Shown: one piece after another, positions 15,001 through 22,502 of the stretch
Numbering within the stretch: the stretch's first letter is position 1
How the letters are laid out: each line of letters begins with the position of its first letter
Source: Pseudomonadota bacterium
GTDB taxonomy: Bacteria > Pseudomonadota > Gammaproteobacteria > Burkholderiales > Rhodocyclaceae
Assembly (NCBI GenBank): GCA_023459095.1
Contig: JAEWVQ010000165.1
Location: forward strand, 1-34,034
Reading direction: 5' to 3'
DNA length: 34,034 nt
The notes under the pieces: generated by a model
Databases searched by the model: none
The model's input: only the letters and a program-made list of their open reading frames with translations
What the model was told of the DNA's origin: nothing
Position numbers and translations under genes: made by a program

Positions 15001-16293
15001 TCAGGCGGGCCTGGGCGCGGGCGCGCCGAGCCGGCGCCGGATTTCCGGCATGTCCCGCGTGACGCGGGTATAGAAGCGACGCAGGCCTTCGCACAGGTAG
15101 TTGAGGCCGGGTTCGCCTTCCGGGCTGCGCAGCAGCCGGTTCTTCGGGCATTCGCCCCAGCACAGCTGCAGCTGCGGGCAGCGCCGGCAGTGGCCGGGCA
15201 GGCGGTCGTGCTTGGCGAGTCCGAAGCGCACCTGCCGTTCGGCGAAGGCGAGGTCGCCCTGATGGGTGTCGCCGATGTTGCCGAGGCGGTACTCCGGGTA
15301 GACGAAGTGGTCGCAGGCGTAGAGTTCGCCGTCGTGTTCGAGCGCCATCGCCTTGCCGCACACCGGCGCGCTGGTGCACATCTGCGCCGGCAGGCCGAGC
15401 GACTGCGCGACCGCGGTTTCGAACACGTTGATGTGCACCCGGCCGAAGTCGTGCGCGAGCCATTCCTGCCAGATCGCGCACAGGAAGTCGCCGTAGTCGC
15501 GCGCGTCGACCGACCACTCGGTGACGATGGCGAGCGGATGGTCCGGGCGCGTGCGCGGGGTACCCAGCAGCGGCATGTCCGCGGTGCCGGCCAGCGCCGG
15601 CGCGCGCAGCTTGAAGTCGCGCGCTTCGACGCAGGGCGTGAACTGGATGCGGTCGCTGCCGGGAATCGCGCGCAGGCTGCGATACACCGCGAGCGGTGCG
15701 CGCGCCACGTCGCGATTGACCACGCACAGCAGCGCGAACGGCACGCCCGCCGCGGCCAGCCGGCCGGCGGCGGCGAGCGCGCGGTCGTAGCTCGGTTCGC
15801 CGCCCTTGGTCGGGCGGTAGCGGTCGTGCAGCGCGCGGGTGCCGTCCAGGCTGAGGCCGACGACGAAGCCGTGGGCCTTGAGGAAGGCGACCCATTCGTC
15901 GTCGAGCAGCAGGCCGTTGGTCTGCAGGTCGTTCTCGATGCGTTGGCCGGCTTTGCGATGGCGGGCCTGGAGCGCGACCACGCGGCGGAAGAAGTCCAGC
16001 CCCATCACCGTGGGCTCGCCGCCCTGCCAGGAGAACACCACCTCGTCGCCGGTCTGGGCCTCGATGTACTGACGGATGTGGGTTTCGAGCAGTGCGTCGG
16101 CCATGCGCGCGTTGCGTTCGTGCTGCAGCAGCGCGCTCTTGTGCAGGTAGAAGCAGTAGGGGCAGTCGAGATTGCACAGCGCGCCGGCCGGCTTGACCAT
16201 GACGTGGTAGCGGTAGTGCCGCCCCGGCGGCAGCGGCGGCAGGGTGCAGCGCGGGGTGGCCGCCGCGGGCGCGGGCAGGGCGGGGGCCGTCAT
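15001..16293 (-). CDS. Anaerobic sulfatase-maturating enzyme (radical SAM/SPASM, anSME)
   Basis: A 430-residue radical-SAM protein that converts the active-site Ser or Cys of a sulfatase into formylglycine in the cytoplasm, without oxygen. The radical cluster motif CNLDCPYC is followed by FYLHKS, characteristic of anSME; FSWQGGEPT is the SAM-binding GGE element. The C-terminal SPASM region shows CGKAMALEHDGELYACDHFVYPEY and the cluster CRRCPQLQLCWGECPKNR, which binds two further 4Fe-4S centres. The start at ATG 16293 overlaps the stop of DUF-A (ATGA), and the sulfatase follows 28 bases after its stop, so DUF-A, maturase and sulfatase form one operon. The assignment to this specific subfamily is strong because of the CPK ending and the adjacent Ser-type sulfatase. 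Confidence 0.94.
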   Translation of the reverse strand: MTAPALPAPAAATPRCTLPPLPPGRHYRYHVMVKPAGALCNLDCPYCFYLHKSALLQHERNARMADALLETHIRQYIEAQTGDEVVFSWQGGEPTVMGLDFFRRVVALQARHRKAGQRIENDLQTNGLLLDDEWVAFLKAHGFVVGLSLDGTRALHDRYRPTKGGEPSYDRALAAAGRLAAAGVPFALLCVVNRDVARAPLAVYRSLRAIPGSDRIQFTPCVEARDFKLRAPALAGTADMPLLGTPRTRPDHPLAIVTEWSVDARDYGDFLCAIWQEWLAHDFGRVHINVFETAVAQSLGLPAQMCTSAPVCGKAMALEHDGELYACDHFVYPEYRLGNIGDTHQGDLAFAERQVRFGLAKHDRLPGHCRRCPQLQLCWGECPKNRLLRSPEGEPGLNYLCEGLRRFYTRVTRDMPEIRRRLGAPAPRPA

Positions 16294-17444
16294 GCGGGCA
16301 GGCCGAGGTCGGGCCAGGCGCCGGACACGTAGGTCTGGCAGTTGCCCCAGCCGGTGGCGCCGGTGGCGCTGTCGACGACCTCGATCATGCAGTCGCGGAA
16401 CTGGTTGAGGACGGCGACCGCCTCGGGCTGCGAACAGTCGGCGAAGTATTCGCCTTCGACGTGCAGGGCACCGCGGTAGCTGCCGTGGTTGCGGCCGTCG
16501 AGGCGGTGGTAGAGCCCGCCGCCGAGGTGGAAGCCGGTGTCGCCCAGGGGGCGCACGCTCAGTTCGCGTGCGCTGCCGTCGGCCATCGTCAGCCGGAAGC
16601 CGCCGCCCAGCAGACGGCGGTTGCGCGGGTCGAAGCGCAGCGCCGGCTCGATCGCGGCCACCGCGATCCGGCGTCCGTCGGCGTACTCGAAGTGGCCCTG
16701 CACCCGCTTCTGCTCGAAGCCGGGCGCGGCGTAGTGCAGGTAGTACTGGTGAAAGGCCCAGCTGCGGCCGTCGGGGGCGCGGAAGTAGAGCGGGTTCCAC
16801 ACCGCGAGCACGCGCATGTGTTCGGAGTCGACCGGCTCGGGCGCGAGGTCGGCGAGCGGCTGCCCGACCGCCGGCCGGATGCCCCAGGAGTGGTCGCGGG
16901 TCATGATCCAGGTGTCGGGCGTGACCTCGGTGCGGCGGCCCTGCACCTCCACCCAGCCGCGCGCGTGGCCGGTCTGGTGGTAGCGGATCTGGTCGGCGGT
17001 GCGGCGGTAACCGGTGAGGCCGCGGCGGTCCTCGCGCTCCTCGACGAAGCAGGGCACGATGCCTTCGAGCTCCAGGTCGAAGGCGATCGGCTGCACTTCG
17101 GTTGGTGCCAGGCGCACGCGGATGCGCTTGAGCGGTTCGACGACTTCGTAATGCAGCGGGCCGACGCCGATGTCGTCGGGTGCGCGCGCCAGTTCGCGGC
17201 TGGCCTGCACCGCCCACTGCTCGACGCCGCGCGACACGCCGCCGTAGCCGTCGACGACGTTGCGGTTGGGGTATTTGCCGAAACCGAAGCCGATCTGCAG
17301 GCTGCCGTCGCGCGCCGCGGCCATGCCGCAGACCTTTTCGGTCCATGCCGGGTCGGTGTGGGCGACGCTGGCGAAGGTGTCGACGATCTGGTGATTGAAG
17401 CCTTCGTCGGCCGCCAGCAGGGGGCCGATGCTGCCTCCGCTCAT
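16290..17444 (-). CDS. Protein of unknown function (DUF-A), paralogue of DUF-B
   Basis: A 384-residue soluble protein with no signal peptide or membrane segment. It is rich in predicted beta-strand with many short charged turns. Key visible segments are VVEPLKRIRV (101-110), RDHSWGIRP (183-191), HQYYLHYAAPGFEQKRVQGHFEYADG, and LGGGFRLTMADG. The D-x-SWG-x-RP and VVEPL-x-R-x-R elements recur at equivalent places in the product of 19722-20870, so the two are homologous. The fold might be a double lipocalin-like barrel (as in AttH/CrtC-type proteins), but that is a guess. It heads the operon with the sulfatase maturase and sulfatase, and is divergent from a tetR gene. Start ATG 17444 has GGGAG eight bases upstream. 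It may bind or isomerise a hydrophobic ligand such as a steroid. Confidence 0.82.
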   Translation of the reverse strand: MSGGSIGPLLAADEGFNHQIVDTFASVAHTDPAWTEKVCGMAAARDGSLQIGFGFGKYPNRNVVDGYGGVSRGVEQWAVQASRELARAPDDIGVGPLHYEVVEPLKRIRVRLAPTEVQPIAFDLELEGIVPCFVEEREDRRGLTGYRRTADQIRYHQTGHARGWVEVQGRRTEVTPDTWIMTRDHSWGIRPAVGQPLADLAPEPVDSEHMRVLAVWNPLYFRAPDGRSWAFHQYYLHYAAPGFEQKRVQGHFEYADGRRIAVAAIEPALRFDPRNRRLLGGGFRLTMADGSARELSVRPLGDTGFHLGGGLYHRLDGRNHGSYRGALHVEGEYFADCSQPEAVAVLNQFRDCMIEVVDSATGATGWGNCQTYVSGAWPDLGLPA

Positions 17445-17530
17445 GGGTGTGCTCCCGTTTCTGGTGCGGTGGGATGGGCGGCAGCCGTGCGCCTGTCTTC
17501 CGTCCCCACCTTTGTTAAAGTTGAATGCCG

Positions 17531-17544
17531 GGCGGAAGTCCGCC
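17531..17544. promoter_or_regulatory. Palindrome in divergent DUF-A / tetR promoter region
   Basis: Perfect dyad GGCGGA-AG-TCCGCC lies midway in the 267-base divergent intergenic region (17445-17711). The same region holds CTTTGTTAAAG (17510-17520) and a TATAAG (17576-17581), AT-rich islands that could be promoter elements. The dyad is a candidate operator for the adjacent TetR protein. Confidence 0.4.
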
Positions 17545-17711
17545 GGGCACCTCAGCGGCAAGGTGTGCGGAAAAGTATAAGAAGCGTCGCGGTCGGCCCG
17601 GAATTCGCATTGGCCGGCGCTGGCGCCGGGTTTCAGTCTTCTGATTAAAAAGGGAAAAGCCGGAATTGCCGGGCGCCGCTCGCGGTGGCCTCGCATTCCG
17701 CCACGCAAGCG

Positions 17712-18395
17712 ATGACCAGCAAGAAAGCCGTTCCCCACGACCTTCCCGCCGCCGGGCGCATGCCCGCGCCGCGCAAACTGCCCAGCCAGTCGCGTTCGCG
17801 TTCGCTGGTGACCGCGCTGGTAGAGGCCTGCCTCCACATCCTCGAACGCGAGGGCGCGGAGGCGCTCACCGTGAACCGGCTGGCCGAGGTCTCGGGGGTC
17901 GCGGTGGGCTCGATCTACCAGTACTTCCCCAACAAGGAGGCGGTGGTCAGCGTCGCCTTCAATCACATCCTGCACGAGGAAGTCACCGTGCATGTGCCGG
18001 CGCTGCGCGAGCGCGTCACCGGCAAGCCGCTGGCCTATGCGCTGCGCGAGATCCTGCGCAACATGGTGCGGGTCGAGCTGAGGCTGTACCGCCTGCACCG
18101 CGAATTCCACCTCCGCTACCACCCCGACCTGCAGGTCGGCATGCGCCTGGGGCCCTACGAAAACTCGCGCGAATACATCGACGAGGCGTGGGGGCCGTTC
18201 GTGGCGCTCTATGCGCCGGAACTCGATCCGGCGCGGCGCGACATGGCCGCCTACATGCTGTGCATGGCGCTGCGCTCGACCATACGGGTGGCCCTGGAAG
18301 ACGCGCCCGAACGCGTCGAATCCCCGGTCTTCCTCGACTGCCTGATCGCGATGGCGCTCGGCGTGCTCGACGCCCGGTTGCCGCCGCGAGGCTGA
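17712..18395 (+). CDS. TetR family transcriptional regulator
   Basis: A regulator of about 227 residues. The DNA-binding helix-turn-helix is clear: LVEACLHILEREGAEALTVNRLAEVSGVAVGSIYQYFPNKEAVV, the canonical TetR recognition helix ending in YQYFPNKE. The C-terminal domain, with the RLHREFHLRYHPDLQ segment, would bind a small effector. ATG 17712 is chosen; a GTG at 17685 in frame would add nine residues, and neither has a strong ribosome-binding site. It is divergent from the DUF-A/maturase/sulfatase operon and upstream of the kinase/DUF-B operon, so it is well placed to control both arms. A good intrinsic-terminator-like hairpin follows at 18488. Confidence 0.92.
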   Translation: MTSKKAVPHDLPAAGRMPAPRKLPSQSRSRSLVTALVEACLHILEREGAEALTVNRLAEVSGVAVGSIYQYFPNKEAVVSVAFNHILHEEVTVHVPALRERVTGKPLAYALREILRNMVRVELRLYRLHREFHLRYHPDLQVGMRLGPYENSREYIDEAWGPFVALYAPELDPARRDMAAYMLCMALRSTIRVALEDAPERVESPVFLDCLIAMALGVLDARLPPRG

Positions 18396-18487
18396 GCCGC
18401 GACGGCGGCGAAAACGCGACAGGGCGCCCCGGGTAGGGCGCGAAAACCAGCGTTTGTTCATGAAAATCAGCGCTCTATGAGTCGCTT

Positions 18488-18518
18488 CGAGGCCGCGCCA
18501 ATGCGAATCGCGGCCTCG
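18488..18518 (+). terminator. Hairpin terminator candidate after tetR
   Basis: Perfect 10-bp inverted repeat CGAGGCCGCG (18488-18497) / CGCGGCCTCG (18509-18518), 11-base loop, followed by a short TTT. It lies about 90 bases past the tetR stop and just before the next promoter. Confidence 0.6.
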
Positions 18519-18530
18519 TTTCGGGCTCCC

Positions 18531-18593
18531 TATACTGGCTTCGTTTTGCCCGCTGTCGTTTCCAGGTTCCCGCCGAGACGGGACGAACGACAG
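18531..18593 (+). promoter_or_regulatory. Promoter -10 and nested-hairpin leader of the kinase operon
   Basis: TATACT at 18531-18536 is a good -10 element; no -35 match is seen 17 bases upstream. The predicted leader contains two nested inverted repeats: outer CTGTCGTT (18553-18560) with AACGACAG (18586-18593), and inner TCCCG (18568-18572) with CGGGA (18579-18583). The leader ends with TAGGAGA, the ribosome-binding site for ATG 18622. Confidence 0.45.
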
Positions 18594-18621
18594 TGCAACG
18601 CGGTGTATAGGAGACCCCCGC

Positions 18622-19728
18622 ATGAACCACGACTGCACGGCGCTCGTCGCCGCGCTCGGCGGCTGGCTGGCCGAGCGCTGGCCGCACCGGCGCAACATCG
18701 AGCTGGCCGACGTACGCCCGCCCATTCAGGGCTTTTCCAACGAAACCTGGCTGCTCGACCTGCACTGGGAGGAGGGTGGCGCGCGGCAGCGCATTCCGGC
18801 GGTGCTGCGCCTGCAGCCGGCCGAGGTCGCGCTGTTCCCGAGCTACGATCTCGCGCTGCAGTACCGCTGCATGGCGCAACTGGCCGGCACCGACGTGCCG
18901 GTGCCGCGCCTGCTCGCCGAGTCTGGCGTGCTCTCGGCGGCGCCCGGTCCGCTGGGGCGGCCGTTCTACCTGATGGAACGACTGCCCGGGCGCGTACCCA
19001 CCGAGAATCCGCTCTACCACCTCGACGGCTGGGTGCATGTGCTGCCCGAGGTGCGTCGCCGCGCGCTGTGGTTGTCCGGGGTCGAGATGATGGCGCGGGT
19101 GAACCGGCTCGACTGGCGCGCGCTCGGCCTCGGCTTTCTCGATACGTCCACCGCCGGCGAGTCGCCGCTCGACCGCCAGTTGCGCGATCTGCGCGACTTC
19201 CTCGCCTGGGCGGAGGCGCTCGCCGGGCCTTACCCGCTGCTGCGCGCTGCGCTCGCCTGGCTGGAGCACAACCGGCCGCGAAGCGGGCCGGTGGGTCTGT
19301 GCTGGGGCGACGCCAAGCTCGGCAACTGCCTGTTCGACGCCGACGACGACCGCTGCATCGGGGTGCTGGACTGGGAGTCCGCGCATCTGGGCAATCCGGT
19401 CGACGACCTCGCCTGGTGGATCATGCTCGACCGCTCGCTGTGCGACGGCTACGGCTATCCGCGCCTCGCCGGGCTGCCCTCGCGGGCGGAGACGATCGCC
19501 CACTGGGAGCGCCACAGCGGCCTGAAGGCCGACGGGCTGCCGTACTACGAGGTGTTCTGCGCCTTCAAGTTCGCGCTCATCATGGCGCGCATCGGCTGCC
19601 TGTTCATGGATCGCGGCCTGGTGCCGCGCACGCAGCGCATGGATCTGAACAACGGCGGCAGCGCCATCCTGCGCATCCTCGCTGCCGAACAGGGCCTGCC
19701 TTTTGCCGACGAGGGGGCCCCATGCTGA
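18622..19728 (+). CDS. APH/choline-kinase-like phosphotransferase
   Basis: A 368-residue protein of the aminoglycoside-phosphotransferase/ACAD10-11 kinase-like family. The Brenner-type catalytic loop reads GLCWGDAKLGNCLFD (Asp230, Asn235), with Trp in place of the usual His before GD, and the metal-binding motif is VLDWESAHLGNPVDDLAWW (Asp250). The N-terminal GFSNETW is the nucleotide-loop equivalent. Family members in catabolic loci, such as LvaA in levulinate degradation and the kinase domain of ACAD10/11, phosphorylate a hydroxyl of a hydroxyacyl-CoA so that phosphate can be eliminated later. That role is a reasonable inference here because an enoyl-CoA hydratase follows and acyl-CoA dehydrogenases lie nearby. 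True antibiotic resistance is unlikely. It overlaps DUF-B by seven bases. Confidence 0.88.
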   Translation: MNHDCTALVAALGGWLAERWPHRRNIELADVRPPIQGFSNETWLLDLHWEEGGARQRIPAVLRLQPAEVALFPSYDLALQYRCMAQLAGTDVPVPRLLAESGVLSAAPGPLGRPFYLMERLPGRVPTENPLYHLDGWVHVLPEVRRRALWLSGVEMMARVNRLDWRALGLGFLDTSTAGESPLDRQLRDLRDFLAWAEALAGPYPLLRAALAWLEHNRPRSGPVGLCWGDAKLGNCLFDADDDRCIGVLDWESAHLGNPVDDLAWWIMLDRSLCDGYGYPRLAGLPSRAETIAHWERHSGLKADGLPYYEVFCAFKFALIMARIGCLFMDRGLVPRTQRMDLNNGGSAILRILAAEQGLPFADEGAPC

Positions 19729-20870
19729 GCGCCGCCGACGATTACCCGGTGCACCAGCTGCCCGAGCCGGTGGCCTTCGCCGGCAGCGACCGCAACTTCT
19801 ACGACCGCTACTACTTCCAGGGCTACGACGCCGCCGGCGAGGCCTTCTTTGGTGGCGCGCTCGGCGTCTATCCGCACCTGAACCTGGCCGACGCCGCCTT
19901 CATGATCCAGCGCGGCGGCGTGCAGCACAGCCTGTTCGCCTCCCGCCACCTCGACCACGAGCGCATGGACACCCGCGTCGGGCCGATCGCGGTCGAGGTC
20001 GTGGAGCCGCTCCGGCGCCTGCGCCTGTCGGTGGCCGACGCCGCGCACGACTTTCACGCCACGCTCGAATTCAGCGGTCGCGCCGCGCCGGTCGAGGAGC
20101 CGCGCTTCACCCATCGCGCCGGCGCGCTCACCGTGCTCGACCTCACCCGCATGACCCAGGGCGGCCGCTGGCAGGGCGAGATCGCGCTCGGCGGCGAGCG
20201 TTTCGCGGTCGACGGCTGGCGCGGCGCGCGCGACCGCTCCTGGGGCGTGCGTCCGCTCGGCGCGCGCGATCCGCGTCCGCACGCAGCGGCGGGCGAGCCG
20301 CAGTGGTACTGGCTGTGGGCGCCGCTGCACTTCGACGATTGCATGCTGTTCTTCCACACCAACGACGATGCCCGCGGTGAGGGCTGGAACCGCGCCGCGG
20401 TGCTGGTGCCGGTCGATGGCGGTGCGCCGCAGCCCCTCGGCGCGGTGCGCCACCGGCCGGTGTACCGGCCGGGCACGCGCCAGCTCGCCGCGCTGCGCAT
20501 CGACGCCTGCCTCGCCGATGGCGGCGCCATCGAGGTCGACATCGACTGCGGCGCGGTCGTCTACAAGCAGGGCGAAGGCTACAACCACCCGGTATGGGGC
20601 CACGGCATGTACCACGGCGCCTTCGCCACCGCCTTCGAGACCCTGGACACGCGCGCGCTCGACCCCAACGACTTCGCCCAGGTGCATCTGCACGCGCTCG
20701 CCACCGCGACCCTGCGCCGGCCGGGCAGGGCGCCCGCGCGCGGGCAGGGCGTGGTCGAGCAGATGATCCTCGGCGCGCATGCGCCGAGCGGTTTCACCGG
20801 CCTCGCCGACGTCAGCGCGGTCGCCGCGCGCAGCGGCGAGGCTCCATCCATGAGGAATGCCGAACAATGA
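19722..20870 (+). CDS. Protein of unknown function (DUF-B), paralogue of DUF-A
   Basis: A 382-residue cytoplasmic, beta-rich protein. It shares with DUF-A the VVEPLRRLRL element (residues 93-102) and the RDRSWGVRP motif (170-178), plus a tyrosine-rich N-terminal part with YP-x-LNLAD, comparable to YPNRNVVD in DUF-A. It also has WYWLWAPLHFDDCMLFFHTND and a NHPVWGHGMYHGAF segment rich in His near the C-terminus. I do not recognise an established function. It is translationally coupled on both sides: ATG 19722 lies within the end of the kinase gene, and its stop overlaps the start of the enoyl-CoA hydratase (ATGA). The operon context suggests a role in handling or transforming a hydrophobic CoA-linked or free intermediate. 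Confidence 0.82.
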   Translation: MLSAADDYPVHQLPEPVAFAGSDRNFYDRYYFQGYDAAGEAFFGGALGVYPHLNLADAAFMIQRGGVQHSLFASRHLDHERMDTRVGPIAVEVVEPLRRLRLSVADAAHDFHATLEFSGRAAPVEEPRFTHRAGALTVLDLTRMTQGGRWQGEIALGGERFAVDGWRGARDRSWGVRPLGARDPRPHAAAGEPQWYWLWAPLHFDDCMLFFHTNDDARGEGWNRAAVLVPVDGGAPQPLGAVRHRPVYRPGTRQLAALRIDACLADGGAIEVDIDCGAVVYKQGEGYNHPVWGHGMYHGAFATAFETLDTRALDPNDFAQVHLHALATATLRRPGRAPARGQGVVEQMILGAHAPSGFTGLADVSAVAARSGEAPSMRNAEQ

Positions 20871-21658
20871 GCAAGGTGCTGACCCGGACCGACGGCCATG
20901 TGCTGACCGTCACCATCAACCGGCCAGAGGCGATGAACGCCCTCGACCCCGAAACCCAGGCGCTGATGTCCGCCGCCTTCGACGCTTTTGCCGCCGACGA
21001 CCGGCTGTGGGTCGCGGTGGTGCGCGGCGCCGGCGGGCGCGCGTTTTCCGCCGGCGGCGACATCCGCGCGATGCGCACCGCCCTCGAAGGCGGCGCGCCG
21101 TACACGATTCCGCCCACCGGCTATGGCGGCCTCACCAGCCGTTTCGACCTCGACAAGCCGGTGATCGCCGCGGTCGAGGGCCTCGCCATGGGCGGCGGGT
21201 TCGAGGTCGCGCTCGCCTGCGACCTGGTGCTCGCCACCCGCGCTTCGACCTTCGCGCTACCCGAGCCGCGCATCGGCGCCGTGGCCTACGCCGGCGGCAT
21301 GCACCGCCTGCCGCGCCAGATCGGCATGAAGCGGGCGATGGAACTGCTGCTCACCGGGCGCGCGATCGACGCCGAGCAGGCCGCGGCCTGGGGCTTGGTG
21401 AACGAGGTCGTCGCCGACGACGCCATGGACGCGGCGATCGCGCGCTGGTGCGCGCTGCTGTGCGCCAACGCGCCGCTCGCGCTGCGCGCCACCAAGGCCA
21501 CGGTGCGCGACGGTCTGGCGCTGCCGCTCGACGAGGCCATCGCCCGCCAGGACGCCGGCGGCTATCCGGCGATCGAGGCGATGCGCGGCAGCCGCGACGT
21601 GATCGAGGGCGTGCTCGCCTTCAACGACAAGCGCGCCCCGGTCTGGGAAGGGCGCTGA
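20867..21658 (+). CDS. Enoyl-CoA hydratase/isomerase (crotonase)
   Basis: A 263-residue crotonase-fold enzyme acting on a 2-enoyl-CoA. The oxyanion-hole strands are seen in AFSAGGDI and GLAMGGGFEVALACD. Both glutamates typical of true hydratases seem kept, one in ALPEPRIG and one in KRAMELLLTG, so water addition is plausible; ring hydrolysis or isomerisation are also known in this family. ATG 20867 overlaps the stop of DUF-B (ATGA). A C-rich non-coding stretch of 155 bases follows, which may end this operon. It is not recognisable as EchA20, the steroid D-ring hydrolase, by any motif I can name. Confidence 0.92.
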   Translation: MSKVLTRTDGHVLTVTINRPEAMNALDPETQALMSAAFDAFAADDRLWVAVVRGAGGRAFSAGGDIRAMRTALEGGAPYTIPPTGYGGLTSRFDLDKPVIAAVEGLAMGGGFEVALACDLVLATRASTFALPEPRIGAVAYAGGMHRLPRQIGMKRAMELLLTGRAIDAEQAAAWGLVNEVVADDAMDAAIARWCALLCANAPLALRATKATVRDGLALPLDEAIARQDAGGYPAIEAMRGSRDVIEGVLAFNDKRAPVWEGR

Positions 21659-21813
21659 GCGCGGCCCCTTCGGCAACGCCCTCGCCGCCGCCCTTGCCGC
21701 GCTTTCCGCGGACCCGCCCCCTCCGACTCCGCCGTCCCTGAGCCCGCCCGCCCCGAGCCCGCCCTGAGCCTTCTCCGAACCCCTTTCGCCGGCCCGCCCG
21801 GCAGGATGCCGAC
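21659..21813 (+). other. C-rich, G-poor spacer (possible Rho-utilisation site)
   Basis: No gene is seen. The plus strand is strikingly rich in C and poor in G, with repeated GAGCCCGCCC units (around 21748-21770), unlike the balanced G/C of flanking genes. C>G bias just after a stop codon is what a rut site for Rho-dependent termination looks like. The ribosome-binding site CAGGA for the nitroreductase lies at its end. Confidence 0.4.
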
Positions 21814-22500
21814 ATGCACGCACCCCCCTCCGATTGCGCCGCCGCGTTCGCCGACCTCGTCGGCCGCCGCGTCGCCGTCCGCGCCTTCCTTCCCGATCCG
21901 CTGCCGCGCGCCGACATCGCGCGCGCGCTCGAACTGGCCTGCGGCGCGCCCTCCAATTGCAACACCCAGCCGTGGCTGATCGCGGTGGCCTCGGGCGCCG
22001 CGCGCGACCGCCTCGCCGCCGCGATCGGCGGCGAGATCGGCCAGGGGCGCATGCGCCCCGATCTGCCCTACGACGGCCGCTACGACGGCATCCATCGCGA
22101 GCGCCAGCTCGACGCCGCCGAGGCGCTCTACCGCAGCCTCGGCATCGCGCGCGAGGACAAGGCCGGCCGCCAGGCGCAGTTCATGCGCAACTACGCCTTC
22201 TTCGGCGCGCCGCACGTCGCCTTCTTCTTTTTGCCGGCGGCCTTCGGCGTGCGCGAGGCGGCCGACCTCGGCATGTGCGCGCAGACCTTCATGCTCGCGC
22301 TCGCGAGCCTGGGCTACGGCAGCTGCCCGCAGACCTCGCTCAGCTTCCATCCCGACCTGGTACGCGCCGAGTTCGGGATCGAGGCCGGCGCGCAGCTGCT
22401 GTTCGGGGTGTCCTTCGGCCGCCCCGATCCGGCGGCGGCGGTCAACACCGTGCGCGTCGCGCGCGACGTGGCGCGCTGCACGCGGATCCGGGAGGACTGA
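21814..22500 (+). CDS. Nitroreductase family FMN oxidoreductase
   Basis: A 228-residue flavoprotein of the nitroreductase fold. It begins with the RRVAVRAFLPDPLP segment (the R-x-S/A-x-R-x-F FMN-phosphate motif), followed by GAPSNCNTQPW, the classic second FMN-binding motif, and ends with LLFGVSFGRPD-like strands. Members reduce quinones, nitro groups or enones with NAD(P)H; some act as dehydrogenases on ring ketones. It is placed two bases ahead of the GMC oxidoreductase gene, which starts right after its stop. In a steroid-type locus it might handle an enone or quinone-like ring, but the substrate cannot be read from sequence. Confidence 0.9.
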   Translation: MHAPPSDCAAAFADLVGRRVAVRAFLPDPLPRADIARALELACGAPSNCNTQPWLIAVASGAARDRLAAAIGGEIGQGRMRPDLPYDGRYDGIHRERQLDAAEALYRSLGIAREDKAGRQAQFMRNYAFFGAPHVAFFFLPAAFGVREAADLGMCAQTFMLALASLGYGSCPQTSLSFHPDLVRAEFGIEAGAQLLFGVSFGRPDPAAAVNTVRVARDVARCTRIRED

Positions 22501-22502
22501 GG

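Noticed and set aside
18622..19728. Aminoglycoside resistance gene
   Set aside because: Although it has the APH fold motifs, the operon context is catabolic and there are no mobile-element signs; a metabolic kinase is more likely.
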